Shown here: positions 41,349-49,714 of the stretch, piece by piece | Layout of the letters: every line of letters starts with the position of its first letter | Numbering within the stretch: position 1 is the first letter of the stretch | NCBI RefSeq assembly: GCF_050030965.1 | Contig: NZ_CP188297.1 | Coordinates: 1,550,001 to 1,614,000 of the forward strand | From: Glutamicibacter sp002979865 | GTDB taxonomy: Bacteria > Actinomycetota > Actinomycetes > Actinomycetales > Micrococcaceae | Direction of reading: 5' to 3' | Length of the DNA: 64,000 bases | The notes under the pieces: model-generated | Seen by the model: the letters and a program-made list of their open reading frames with translations, nothing else | Database searches by the model: none | What the model was told of the DNA's origin: nothing | Made by a program: the position numbers and the translations under genes

Positions 41349-41798
41349 TTATCCACCGCCCCCGAACGCAGAAACCCTCGCCGATTGTGGACTACTGAAA
41401 GATCCGGCCTTGCTGGCGAATTTAATCCACGGTGACTTAGGGTTTTGTAAATTCACCAGTATCCACAAGGTTATCCACAAAACTGTGGACAAGACATGGG
41501 CAAATGTGTGCAAAGGGTGAAAAACCCCGGGAACTGGGCGATTAAGGGTGTTGATAACCTTGGGCCGGTTGGCGTGAGCTTCAATGAATTAAGTTTCTGT
41601 CCACAGGTGTGCGAATACAAACAACCAAGTCAACAGATATTAATGATACGTAGAGTGGGGTAATCCACAGAGTTCTCCCCAGACTGTGAACAGGGAACTC
41701 CACAGGTAGAGGAGTGTTATCCACATATTCTGTGGATAATGAGGTTTACGCCTGTTAATAACAGCCCTAGTGTTGGGTTCGGGAGAGAAATATCCACA
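41349..41798. promoter_or_regulatory. Cluster of DnaA boxes upstream of dnaB
   Basis: Perfect TTATCCACA boxes lie at 41471-41479, 41717-41725 and, reversed, 41731-41739. One-mismatch boxes are at 41349 (TTATCCACC), 41459 (GTATCCACA), 41484 (reverse of TTGTCCACA), 41661 (TAATCCACA) and 41790 (ATATCCACA). Two-mismatch boxes are at 41386, 41423 and 41597. That is eight good boxes in 450 bases with no gene. The facing pair at 41717/41731 is 5 bases apart. This could be a DnaA-binding control or titration region for dnaB. oriC itself is expected next to dnaA, which is not in this window. Confidence 0.75.
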
Positions 41799-41902
41799 GG
41801 CGCCTGACATCCAAATGTCCGTATCGACTGACACGATGAAGCGTTGCCATGAGGCAAGGATAATTTTTCCCAGCGGGTCAATAGGGGATGGAAGTGTCTG
41901 CA

Positions 41903-43258
41903 ATGAGTGCTGAGCCGGTTTACGAAGGACGAGATTCCGACGCAGGGCGCAAGCCGCCACAGGATATCGAGGCCGAGATGTCGGTCCTCGGTGGCATGAT
42001 GCTCTCCAAGGACGCCATTGCTGACGTCGTTGAATCCATTCGCGGCACCGACTTCTACCGTCCCTCCCACGAATCAATTTACGAGGCGATTGTCGACCTC
42101 TACGGTCGTGGCGAACCAGCCGATGCGGTCACCGTAGCCGACTTGCTGACCAAGCGCGGCGAGATCTCGCGCATTGGTGGCGCCGCCTACCTTCACAATC
42201 TCATCCAGCAGGTTCCAACTGCAGCCAACGCCGGGTACTACGCAGAAATCGTGCGCGAACGCGCCGTGCTGCGCCGATTGGTTGACGCCGGAACGCGTAT
42301 TGTCCAGATGGGCTACTCTCCAGATGGTGAAGTTGATGCGATCGTCAACGAAGCCCAGGCAGAGGTCTACAAGGTGGCCGAGAACCGCAGCAGTGAAGAC
42401 TACGTGCGCCTTTCGGACATCATCGAAGACACCGTTGATGAAATCGAGAACGCGGCCAACGCGGGCGATGGCATTACCGGTGTGCCCACCGGATTCTATG
42501 AATTCGACGAGCTGACCCAGGGCCTGAAGGGCGGCCAGATGATCATCATCGCCGCCCGTCCTGCGGTGGGCAAGTCAACCTTCGCGCTGGACTTCGCCCG
42601 TTCTGCTGCCATCAAGCACAATATGGCCACCGTGTTCTTCTCCTTGGAAATGGGCCGCAATGAAATTGCGATGCGCCTGCTCTCGGCCGAAGCATCCATC
42701 CAGCTCCAGGATCTGCGCAAGGGCTCGGTGGAAGACGCGCAGTGGACCAAGATCGCCACGACCATGGGCCGGCTGAACGAAGCCCCGTTGTTCATTGATG
42801 ATTCGCCGAACATGTCCATGATGGAAATCCGTGCCAAGTGCCGTCGCCTCAAGCAGCGCAACGAGCTGCGCATGATCATCCTGGACTACCTGCAGCTGAT
42901 GAGCTCGGGCAAGCGTGTGGAATCGCGCCAGCAGGAAGTTTCCGAGTTCTCGCGTAACCTCAAGCTGCTCGCCAAGGAACTCGACGTTCCGTTGATTGCG
43001 CTGTCGCAGCTGAACCGTGGTTCCGAGCAGCGTACCGACAAGAAGCCAATGGTTTCGGACCTGCGCGAATCGGGCTCGATTGAGCAGGACGCCGACATGG
43101 TGATTTTGCTGCACCGTGATGACGTCTACGACAAGGAAAACCGTCCGGGCGAAGCTGACGTGATTATCGCGAAGCACCGTGCCGGTCCGACCAAGACCAT
43201 CACCGTGGCCTTCCAGGGCCACTACTCGCGCTTCAACAACATGTCCACCGAGGGTTAG
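41903..43258 (+). CDS. dnaB: Replicative DNA helicase
   Basis: The hexameric helicase that unwinds DNA at the replication fork. The N-terminal domain (KPPQDIEAEMSVLGGMMLSKDAIADVVE) leads into the RecA-like motor: Walker A AARPAVGKST, FFSLEMGRNEIAMR, Walker B MIILDYLQLM, LSQLNRGSEQR and DLRESGSIEQDADMV. It is of usual length without an intein. I prefer the ATG at 41903 (GGAAG eight bases before) over 41888. A 790-base non-coding region rich in DnaA boxes lies upstream. Confidence 0.96.
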   Translation: MSAEPVYEGRDSDAGRKPPQDIEAEMSVLGGMMLSKDAIADVVESIRGTDFYRPSHESIYEAIVDLYGRGEPADAVTVADLLTKRGEISRIGGAAYLHNLIQQVPTAANAGYYAEIVRERAVLRRLVDAGTRIVQMGYSPDGEVDAIVNEAQAEVYKVAENRSSEDYVRLSDIIEDTVDEIENAANAGDGITGVPTGFYEFDELTQGLKGGQMIIIAARPAVGKSTFALDFARSAAIKHNMATVFFSLEMGRNEIAMRLLSAEASIQLQDLRKGSVEDAQWTKIATTMGRLNEAPLFIDDSPNMSMMEIRAKCRRLKQRNELRMIILDYLQLMSSGKRVESRQQEVSEFSRNLKLLAKELDVPLIALSQLNRGSEQRTDKKPMVSDLRESGSIEQDADMVILLHRDDVYDKENRPGEADVIIAKHRAGPTKTITVAFQGHYSRFNNMSTEG

Positions 43259-43306
43259 TCCCAGTCAGAACTCATATGGCACCTACTAAGCCAGCGAATT
43301 GCTGGC

Positions 43307-43312
43307 TATAGT
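43307..43312 (+). promoter_or_regulatory. -10 box TATAGT, leaderless-type start of the ZIP gene
   Basis: TATAGT ends seven bases before the ATG at 43320; no SD is seen. Confidence 0.5.
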
Positions 43313-43319
43313 GGGTGCC

Positions 43320-44057
43320 ATGTTCGCTTCGATGCAGGCTTTGCTGTGGGGCACTGTGGCCGGCTCGGCCCTGCTGCTGGGATCTGGCGCGGCCTGGTGG
43401 CTGAAGATCCCCAAGGTCTGGGTCAGCGCCATCATGGCCTTCGGTGCCGGGGTCCTGGTCAGCGCACTGGCCTTCGAGCTGGTGCTCGAAGCCTATGAAA
43501 CCGGCGGCCTCGTTGCGACGCTGGGCGGCGTGATCGTGGGCGCTGCCTTGTATTTCGGCGCGAACCGGCTGCTGGCCTGGAGAACCTCAAAGCGGCAGGC
43601 GCAGCGCGCAGGAGAGCAGGAGTCATCGGGAACCGCGCTCGCGGTCGGTGCACTCATCGACGGCATTCCCGAGTCCGTGGCCCTTGGACTTTCCGTGGTC
43701 GCCACCGCGAGCATTAATCCGGCGATGCTCATCGCCATATTCATCTCCAATGTCCCCGAGGGGCTGGCGAGTACCGCACAGATGAAAGCGTCCGGGCGCA
43801 AGGGGTCCTCGATCGTTTTGCTCTGGGGATCGATAGCCATTTCCTGCGGCATCGCTGCCTTCCTCGGAGCGCTGCTGCTGGAATCCATGCCCGGTGAAGT
43901 GCTGGCCTTCGCCACCGCGGTCGCTGCCGGAGGCATCTTGACGATGATCGCCGACACCATGATTCCGGAAGCCTACAAGGTGGAGCTCGACTACACAGGG
44001 TTGCTGGTGACCTCGGGCTTCCTGGCGGCCTTCAGCCTGCACGTGATCGGCGGCTAG
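43320..44057 (+). CDS. ZIP family metal transporter
   Basis: A 245-aa protein with about eight transmembrane helices. Helix 4 (GALIDGIPESVALGLS) and helix 5 (AIFISNVPEGLASTAQMK) carry the metal-binding D/E and N/E motifs of ZIP permeases, although the usual His in HN-PEG is replaced. It probably imports zinc or another divalent cation. The basic loop (RTSKRQAQRAGEQE) between helices 3 and 4 is cytoplasmic in the family. Confidence 0.87.
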   Translation: MFASMQALLWGTVAGSALLLGSGAAWWLKIPKVWVSAIMAFGAGVLVSALAFELVLEAYETGGLVATLGGVIVGAALYFGANRLLAWRTSKRQAQRAGEQESSGTALAVGALIDGIPESVALGLSVVATASINPAMLIAIFISNVPEGLASTAQMKASGRKGSSIVLLWGSIAISCGIAAFLGALLLESMPGEVLAFATAVAAGGILTMIADTMIPEAYKVELDYTGLLVTSGFLAAFSLHVIGG

Positions 44058-44080
44058 GGGAAACCTGAGATCATGGATGC

Positions 44081-45463
44081 ATGCCCCTGAACCGCAGCAG
44101 CCAATCAGCCGAGCGCGCCGAGTCAACGATCTATGCTCCGCAGTATCTTGCCACCACCCTTGGCATGTTCGTGCTCGTCTTCCTGGTCGCTTTCGAATCC
44201 ATGGCCGTGACCACGGTAATGCCACTGGTCAGCGAGCTGCTGGAGGGCGAACGCTACTTCGCCCTGGCCTTTGCCGCGCCAATCGCCAGCGGGATGCTGG
44301 GGATGGTTGCCGCCGGAGAAGTCACCGACCGGTGGGGGCCCAAGCACCCGCTGTCCATCGCCGTGGCCGTTTTCTGCATTGGGCTGCTGATCTGCGGTTC
44401 AGCCGAGAACATGCAGGTCCTGATTGCCGGGCGCATCTTGCAGGGAATTGGCGGTGGCGCGATCACCGTCGCCATCTACGTGCTCATTGCCCGCGCGTAT
44501 CCTGCGCATCTGCATTCCAAGATCTTCGCCCTGTTCGCTACCGCCTGGGTGGTCCCGGCGATGATCGGCCCCTGGCTGGCCGGCTTGATGGCCGTGCACC
44601 TCGGTTGGCGCTGGGTGTTCTCCGGCGTGGCGGTGCTGGTGGTTCTCGCGTTCTGCGGGATCGTGCCGGCGTTGAAGTCGCTGAGCTCCCAGCGCAATCC
44701 GGACCTGGGGCCGATTTCCAAGAAGCGGCTGATGCTGGCCGGCCTGGCTGGACTGGCTGTCATCTGCATGAACTTGCTCGGCAATGCGCAGGGCAGCTGG
44801 TCCCTTCTGGGACTGGTCTTGGCATTGGCGGTAGCCCTTGCGGCGATTCGCCCGCTGCTGCCCAAGGGCACGTTCAGCTTGGCCAAGGGGCTGCCGTCCA
44901 CCATCATGACCCGCATCTTCGTGGCCGGGGCCTTCTTCGGCGTGGAAGTCTATCTGCCGTACCTGCTGCGCGAGGATTACCAGCTGGGTCCCGACCGGGC
45001 GGGCCTGATCCTGACGGCCTCGGCATTGTGCTGGTCGGTGGGTTCATGGCTGCAAGGAAAGCTGGGGGATAAGGTGGAATCCTCCACCTGCATCACCGTG
45101 GGTGCGATCGCCGGCAGCGTAGCGATTTCAACCGCATTGGCCACCGCGATCTTCCATCCGCCGGTCCTCGTGCTGGTCTGCGGATGGGCCGTGGGCGGCT
45201 TCGGCATGGGGATGATCTTCCCGCGGCAAAACGTGAACATGCTGGCCCTGTCTGCCAAGGATGAACAGGGATTCAACTCATCGGCAATGACCGTGGCCGA
45301 CTCCCTGGGCAACGCCGGAACCACCGCCATCGGTGGCGTCATCTTCGCGATGGCCGCCACCGGGATGGAGTTCATCTCGGTCTTCAGCTTCAGCCTCTTG
45401 CTGATTCTGGTCCTGATCGCGATCTCGCCGCGCACCAAACCTGTTGCGCAGCCAGCAGCCTGA
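44081..45463 (+). CDS. MFS transporter
   Basis: A 460-aa major facilitator of the DHA2/EmrB-like drug-efflux type with about 12-14 helices: FLVAFESMAVTTVMPLVSELL, GEVTDRWGPKHPLSIAV (motif A) and GRILQGIGGGAITVAIYVLIARAYP (motif C region). The substrate is unknown. It starts 23 bases after the ZIP gene without a clear SD. A small HhH protein follows. Confidence 0.88.
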   Translation: MPLNRSSQSAERAESTIYAPQYLATTLGMFVLVFLVAFESMAVTTVMPLVSELLEGERYFALAFAAPIASGMLGMVAAGEVTDRWGPKHPLSIAVAVFCIGLLICGSAENMQVLIAGRILQGIGGGAITVAIYVLIARAYPAHLHSKIFALFATAWVVPAMIGPWLAGLMAVHLGWRWVFSGVAVLVVLAFCGIVPALKSLSSQRNPDLGPISKKRLMLAGLAGLAVICMNLLGNAQGSWSLLGLVLALAVALAAIRPLLPKGTFSLAKGLPSTIMTRIFVAGAFFGVEVYLPYLLREDYQLGPDRAGLILTASALCWSVGSWLQGKLGDKVESSTCITVGAIAGSVAISTALATAIFHPPVLVLVCGWAVGGFGMGMIFPRQNVNMLALSAKDEQGFNSSAMTVADSLGNAGTTAIGGVIFAMAATGMEFISVFSFSLLLILVLIAISPRTKPVAQPAA

Positions 45464-45476
45464 CTACGCTGGGATC

Positions 45477-45665
45477 ATGGACACAGAGCTTCCCAAGACG
45501 AGCAACCCCGCCGCCAGGGCTTTCGAGCAGGCCGGCATCACCAGTCTCGAGCAGGCGGGGCAAGCCGGCACCGCGGCGCTGCTCGCGCTGCACGGCGTCG
45601 GCCCGAAAGCCATCCGCATCCTCCGCGACGAGCTGGCCGCACGCGGCCTCAAGATGAACCCCTGA
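45477..45665 (+). CDS. Small helix-hairpin-helix protein
   Basis: A 62-aa protein whose second half (GITSLEQAGQAGTAALLALHGVGPKAIRILRDELAARGLKM) is a helix-hairpin-helix with the GVGPKA turn, like the RNA polymerase alpha C-terminal domain. It may bind DNA non-specifically. TACGCT at 45465-45470 is six bases before the ATG, so it probably has its own leaderless transcript. Confidence 0.75.
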   Translation: MDTELPKTSNPAARAFEQAGITSLEQAGQAGTAALLALHGVGPKAIRILRDELAARGLKMNP

Positions 45666-45675
45666 GATCTCCGGT

Positions 45676-46008
45676 TTAGCCGCGCGGCAGGATGCCCAGG
45701 TGGTCCTTGTCCGGTTCCACGATATGCTGCGCATACTCGGTGTGCTTGGCAACGTAGGCCTTCACGTACGGGCAGACCGGAACGATCCTGGCACCGCTGG
45801 CGATGGTGTTCTCCAGCGCGAATTTCACCATGACGCTGGCTAGGCCCTGTCCGCCGTATTCCTCATCCACGGTGGTGTGGAAGAAGATCCGCTCGACGCC
45901 TTGGGCCCCATCAAAATCGCGGTAGTGCGCCGCTCCGATGATCTTGCCGTCATCGTCGAGGGCGAAGCGCTGGCGCTCGGGCAGGAATACTGGTCTGATG
46001 TCGCTCAT
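45676..46008 (-). CDS. GNAT-fold N-acetyltransferase (YjdJ-like)
   Basis: A 110-aa protein: FALDDDGKIIGAAHYRDFDG, FFHTTVDEEYGGQGLASVMVKFALENTIASGARIVPVCPYVKAYVAKHTEY. The G-QG-A acetyl-CoA loop and P-C-YV-AY are typical of the small YjdJ/GtnA-type GNAT proteins, of unknown substrate. AAGGA is upstream of the ATG. It is downstream of the pirin gene on the same strand (17-base gap). Confidence 0.85.
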   Translation of the reverse strand: MSDIRPVFLPERQRFALDDDGKIIGAAHYRDFDGAQGVERIFFHTTVDEEYGGQGLASVMVKFALENTIASGARIVPVCPYVKAYVAKHTEYAQHIVEPDKDHLGILPRG

Positions 46009-46025
46009 TGGGAGTTCCTTACTGG

Positions 46026-47027
46026 TTAGGCGGGGTTCACGCGCGGGCGCAGGCGAACGGTGGGAAGTGCTGGAGCCGGCAAGGCTGCCGGAGTATTAGG
46101 CGGGAAAGGCCCGAAGCGATCCTCGGAGGCATCCCCGGGCTCGGCCCCGATCTCGGCCTGCCATTGCGCGCGGAACGCGAGGACTTCCTCATGGGTGCGG
46201 CCTACGAAGTTCCACCACATCAGGATGTCTTCCTTCAGCGGCTCTCCGCCGATGAGCAGCGCCAGAACCGGCTGGTCCCCGGACTTCAGGCGCAGGGTCG
46301 TGCATCCCGCACGCACGAACCCGAGATCGCGTGGAGCGAGTTCATGGCCGTTGACTTCAAGATTGCCGGAGTCCAGGAGGATCCCGTGCTCATGGTGCCC
46401 GGGGACAACCACTTCGATCTCGGTGTTCGGTTCAAGGCGCAGTTCGGCGCCACCGAGCTCGGTGTGCGTCTTCACCGGGGAGGTGGACGACTTGCCCGAC
46501 ACCCCGTAGGTGCCAAGGAAGACCGACAGCGACCAGCCGGGAGCGGTGAGCGCTTCCGGGCGGTAGTTCTCAAAAGTATGTTCCATATCCCGTGCATGAT
46601 CCGGCAGCGCGGTCCATAACTGGGCGCCGTGAAGGATGGTGGTGTCTTCGGTGAGGATCTCCGAATGGCTGATTCCGTGCCCGGCGGTCATCAGATTGAC
46701 CTCGCCGGGTCGCACGGTCGCCTTGAACCCGGCCGAATCCATATGGTTGATCTCTCCGGTGAAGAGCCAAGAGACAGTCTGCAGTCCGGTGTGCGGGTGA
46801 CGAGGCACGTTCATCCCGCCGGTGACTGCGACATCGTCAGGACCGTAATGGTCCAGGAAGCACCAAGCGCCGATCAGGCTGCGCTGCTTTTGCGGCAGTG
46901 TCCGGAAGACCGTCATTGCCCGCGGACCGCCCAAGGGCACTTCGCGTGGTTCCAGGATTTCAACCTCTGCCTGGGAACGCACTGCACTGCAGCCGATCTC
47001 CTCAGGCCGGTGCTCAAGATTGCTCAT
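46026..47027 (-). CDS. Pirin family protein
   Basis: A 333-aa double cupin: N-terminal pirin domain with metal-binding His residues in RHPHTGLQTVSWLFTGEINHMDSAG and GHGISHSE, C-terminal pirin domain around VVVPGHHEHGILLDSG and GGEPLKEDILMWWNFVGRTHEEV. Bacterial pirins include quercetinase-like enzymes and redox regulators. TAGCCT lies six bases before the ATG on the minus strand (leaderless type). It is divergent from a MarR regulator. Confidence 0.9.
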   Translation of the reverse strand: MSNLEHRPEEIGCSAVRSQAEVEILEPREVPLGGPRAMTVFRTLPQKQRSLIGAWCFLDHYGPDDVAVTGGMNVPRHPHTGLQTVSWLFTGEINHMDSAGFKATVRPGEVNLMTAGHGISHSEILTEDTTILHGAQLWTALPDHARDMEHTFENYRPEALTAPGWSLSVFLGTYGVSGKSSTSPVKTHTELGGAELRLEPNTEIEVVVPGHHEHGILLDSGNLEVNGHELAPRDLGFVRAGCTTLRLKSGDQPVLALLIGGEPLKEDILMWWNFVGRTHEEVLAFRAQWQAEIGAEPGDASEDRFGPFPPNTPAALPAPALPTVRLRPRVNPA

Positions 47028-47196
47028 ATGCCAAGGCTATTCACTGTGGCCCGCTTTGACTACTTGCGCCACCGATTCGAACGCAACTGGAATTGGCGCT
47101 GCGACCCGGGGCAGCTTTCGGCCCGGGCACGGTATTCTCGACCGCGGTACGATCAATGCAGTGGTATTAGGCATCTTTCAAGGAGCTTGCGACAAC

Positions 47197-47658
47197 GTGG
47201 ACAGTGCTATTCTTCGCGACGAAGATCTTCTCAAGCTGGAAAAGCAGGTGTGCTTCGGCCTGGCCGTAGCCTCGCGCTCGGTGATCTCGGCATACAAGCC
47301 CGTGCTGGATCCGCTGGGGCTGACGCATCCCCAGTACCTGGTGATGCTGGCCCTTTGGGACTTGGGGCCGATCAGCGCCCGTGCCCTCAGCGGGCATCTG
47401 CACCTGGATCCGGGAACGCTTTCCCCGTTGGTCAAGCGCCTCGAAACTGCCGGTTTGGTGGCAAAGACGAAGAACCCGGACGATGAGCGGGCCGTCATCA
47501 TTCAGCCCACCGAGAAGGGTGCCGCGCTGCGTGCTGAAGCGGTGGAGGTGCCGCGCGAAATGATGGCCCGGCTTGCCCTGACCGACAAGGATGTGCTGGA
47601 GCTGCGCGGCATCCTGGACCGCATTATTGCTGCAGGTTCGAACGCTCCGAAAAGCTAG
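47197..47658 (+). CDS. MarR family transcriptional regulator
   Basis: A winged-helix regulator of 153 aa (LKLEKQVCFGLAVASRSVISAYKPVLDPLGLTHPQYLVMLALWDLGPISARALSGHLHLDPGTLSPLVKRLETAGLVAKTKNPDDERAVIIQPTEKG). The Cys near residue 15 matches the position of the redox-sensing Cys of OhrR-type proteins (V-CF-L---SR). The GTG at 47197 follows AAGGAG by 11 bases. Divergent pirin and the palindrome just downstream are its likely targets. Confidence 0.88.
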   Translation: MDSAILRDEDLLKLEKQVCFGLAVASRSVISAYKPVLDPLGLTHPQYLVMLALWDLGPISARALSGHLHLDPGTLSPLVKRLETAGLVAKTKNPDDERAVIIQPTEKGAALRAEAVEVPREMMARLALTDKDVLELRGILDRIIAAGSNAPKS

Positions 47659-47666
47659 AACCCCAT

Positions 47667-47686
47667 TTAGTTGGTGCACCAACTAA
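47667..47686 (+). promoter_or_regulatory. Perfect 20-bp palindrome, operator candidate
   Basis: TTAGTTGGTGCACCAACTAA is a full dyad eight bases after the marR stop codon. It overlaps where the -35 of a promoter with -10 TATGAT (47692-47697) would lie, ahead of the 85-aa gene at 47745. It is probably bound by the adjacent MarR protein. Confidence 0.6.
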
Positions 47687-47744
47687 TGACGTATGATTGA
47701 AGTGCCAGTACTCGCAAACCCAATGACCGAAGAGGACGACGATC

Positions 47745-48002
47745 ATGGATGAATCACCCCTGCCGATCATTTCCGATACCACCGGACTAAGCGTCGGCTA
47801 CCGCATATTCTGGCGTCTGAAGTACTTGGGATTGTCCATCTTCGGTCCGGCCGAGCGCCGTGTCCTCGCCAGCCCTCGCGAACGCATCAAATGGGACCGC
47901 GCAATGAAGGTCATGCGCGCCCATGAAGCTGCCGGAACCTCGCCGGATGAGCAAACGCTGTACACCGCGAGCCGCATGGAGCCTCGCCGTCCGCAGGGGT
48001 AG
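47745..48002 (+). CDS. 85-aa protein of unknown function
   Basis: A hydrophilic protein (MDESPLPIISDTTGLSVGYRIFWRLKYLGLSIFGPAERRVLASPRERIKWDRAMKV) without a membrane helix or known motif; I do not recognise it. It lies right behind the palindrome and TATGAT box, so it is the most likely gene controlled from that site. An AAGAGGACG stretch is upstream of the ATG. Confidence 0.6.
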   Translation: MDESPLPIISDTTGLSVGYRIFWRLKYLGLSIFGPAERRVLASPRERIKWDRAMKVMRAHEAAGTSPDEQTLYTASRMEPRRPQG

Positions 48003-48050
48003 TTGCCCCTGCGGGTGAACCTGATGGCGGGCCGCGATAATATTGACCTT

Positions 48051-48500
48051 ATGGAATCGATGACTGAACTCGTAGTCGCCCGGCAATTTTCCGCACCGAA
48101 GAACGCCGTTTGGGCTGCCTTCGTCGAGCCGGAAATCATCGCCCAGTGGTGGGGTCCCGATGGCTGGCTTGTCGAGGAAGATTCCGTCGTATTCGAAGCC
48201 AAGGTCGGCGGCCGGCATGAGCTGAATATGGTGCAGGCTGATAACCCGGATGCCAAGGTGCCGCTCAAGGCGGTCCTGACGTCTTTCGACGAGTACGAAT
48301 GCCTGGTCAGTGCCGACGGCCCGCACGAAATGACCTTGGACCTCGTGATCGAAACCCGTATCGAATTCAAGGAATTCGCCGGGCAGACGATGCTGACGCT
48401 GACCCAAACCCCATTGCCTTATGAGGTTCTCGAATCCAGCACCAAGGCATGGAATTCCGCTTTTGCGAAGCTCGAAGCGCTGCTGGCGGAATTCTTCTAG
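48051..48500 (+). CDS. SRPBCC/AHSA1 domain protein
   Basis: A 149-aa START-like fold protein (ELVVARQFSAPKNAVWAAFVEPEIIAQWWGPDGWLVEEDSVVFEAKVGGRHELNM, ETRIEFKEFAGQTMLTLTQ). AHSA1-type SRPBCC proteins bind hydrophobic ligands or act as stress or efflux accessory proteins. TAATAT lies seven bases before the ATG (leaderless type), so I use 48051 as start. Confidence 0.85.
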   Translation: MESMTELVVARQFSAPKNAVWAAFVEPEIIAQWWGPDGWLVEEDSVVFEAKVGGRHELNMVQADNPDAKVPLKAVLTSFDEYECLVSADGPHEMTLDLVIETRIEFKEFAGQTMLTLTQTPLPYEVLESSTKAWNSAFAKLEALLAEFF

Positions 48501-48589
48501 GCCTTTAGTACGGCAGGGGAAGAACCAGCACAGCAGCTGCGAACGCTTGCCAGTTTCGCGCTCATGCCGGCGGAGTCAAAGCGTGGCAT

Positions 48590-48754
48590 GTGACTGAAAG
48601 GCGTTTCCTTGCCGCCGCTGGCGCAGTTCTGGCAGGTTCTTGCCGTGTAGCGCAACCAGAATCCCATGATGATCTGATGGCGCGGAGCATTGCCGCACGC
48701 AACCGGAGCATCGACTTGCACGCCGATTCCTTCCTCCGGTTGCCTGCGGCCTAG
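48590..48754 (+). pseudogene. Possible remnant of a secreted membrane dipeptidase (M19)
   Basis: GTG-initiated 54 codons reading MTERRFLAAAGAVLAG, a short signal-like stretch, then SIDLHADSFLRLPAA and a stop. The I-DLHAD segment resembles the metal-binding start of renal-dipeptidase-type enzymes, and nothing of the rest of that protein follows. The likeness is short and may be chance. Confidence 0.2.
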
Positions 48755-49515
48755 CCTCGCCCGATGTAGGGCATTCCGCCAGCGGTGATGGTGAATTGGT
48801 TGATGGAGGTACCGAGCGGAACCCCGGCGATGTACGCAACGGCCTCAGCGGCTTGGACCAGCGGGAATGTCGGCTCGACGAGCCGCTGGCCGCCCGGTTG
48901 CAAGGCACCCTGGGTGGCACCGAAATCATCGAGCAGGTCACTGGCGGTGTTGCCGATATCGAGCTGCGTGGCCCTGATCCGGTGCTCCCGTCCATCAAGT
49001 TCAAGGCATTTGGTCAAGCCGGCGATGCCGTGCTTGGTGACGGTATAGGCAACGGAGTTCACGCGCGGAACCTGCGCTGAAATCGATCCATTGTTGATGA
49101 TGCGTCCCCCGTCGTTGGCCTTGAAATGGGCAAAGGCCGTGCGGGCCGCGTTGATGGCCCCGGTGAGGTTGATCCGGCAAACCTCATCCCACTGGGCCGG
49201 ACTCAGCTCATCGATGGCTGCCGAGGGACCGAAAATCCCGGCATTATTGAACAGCGCATTGACCGTGCCGAAACGCTGCGCCGCTTCGGCAAACAGGTGT
49301 TCCACAGCCTGCGGATCACTAACATCCGTGGGAACCACCAAGGCGGAACCGTGGCCTTGCGCCGTCTCATGCAGGTTAGCCGCGGTGCGCCCGGCGAGCA
49401 CCACATTCCATCCCTGCGCCAGCAGCAGGCGGGCGGTGGCGCGGCCAATGCCTGATCCTGCGCCGGTGATGGCAATCGTGCGCGGGGCATGCGGGACTCC
49501 AGATGCGTGGGACAT
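48751..49515 (-). CDS. Short-chain dehydrogenase/reductase
   Basis: An NAD(P)-dependent Rossmann enzyme of 254 aa: AITGAGSGIGRATA (cofactor loop), NNAGIFG, active-site Ser in NNGSISAQ and YTVTK (Tyr-Lys pair). The substrate is unknown. The ATG at 49515 follows AAGGAG at a normal distance; a longer frame start at 49539 is less likely. Confidence 0.9.
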   Translation of the reverse strand: MSHASGVPHAPRTIAITGAGSGIGRATARLLLAQGWNVVLAGRTAANLHETAQGHGSALVVPTDVSDPQAVEHLFAEAAQRFGTVNALFNNAGIFGPSAAIDELSPAQWDEVCRINLTGAINAARTAFAHFKANDGGRIINNGSISAQVPRVNSVAYTVTKHGIAGLTKCLELDGREHRIRATQLDIGNTASDLLDDFGATQGALQPGGQRLVEPTFPLVQAAEAVAYIAGVPLGTSINQFTITAGGMPYIGRG

Positions 49516-49714
49516 CAATTCTCCTTGCAGAAAGCTCAACAGTGATGGGACGAGGCGCGTGGTCTCATCCTAGGAATTTGCGCCGCCAAACCCCAGTTTT
49601 CACCTGCATGTTGCGAAGCGCCCCCGAGCGCATTTCCCGGATCAGCCTGGCAAGCAACTAACCTTGAAGTGCTCGGTCCCCGCAACCCCGGCCGAACATC
49701 CCCTAAGGAGGCTT

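Noticed and set aside
41245..41520. A 91-codon frame overlapping the left part of the DnaA-box array
   Set aside because: It has no SD, its composition is unlike a protein and it runs through the DnaA boxes; the non-coding explanation is better.
41349..41798. The chromosomal replication origin oriC
   Set aside because: The box cluster is suggestive, but dnaA, dnaN and rpmH are absent, and actinobacterial oriC normally lies beside dnaA. I kept it as a DnaA-binding region only.
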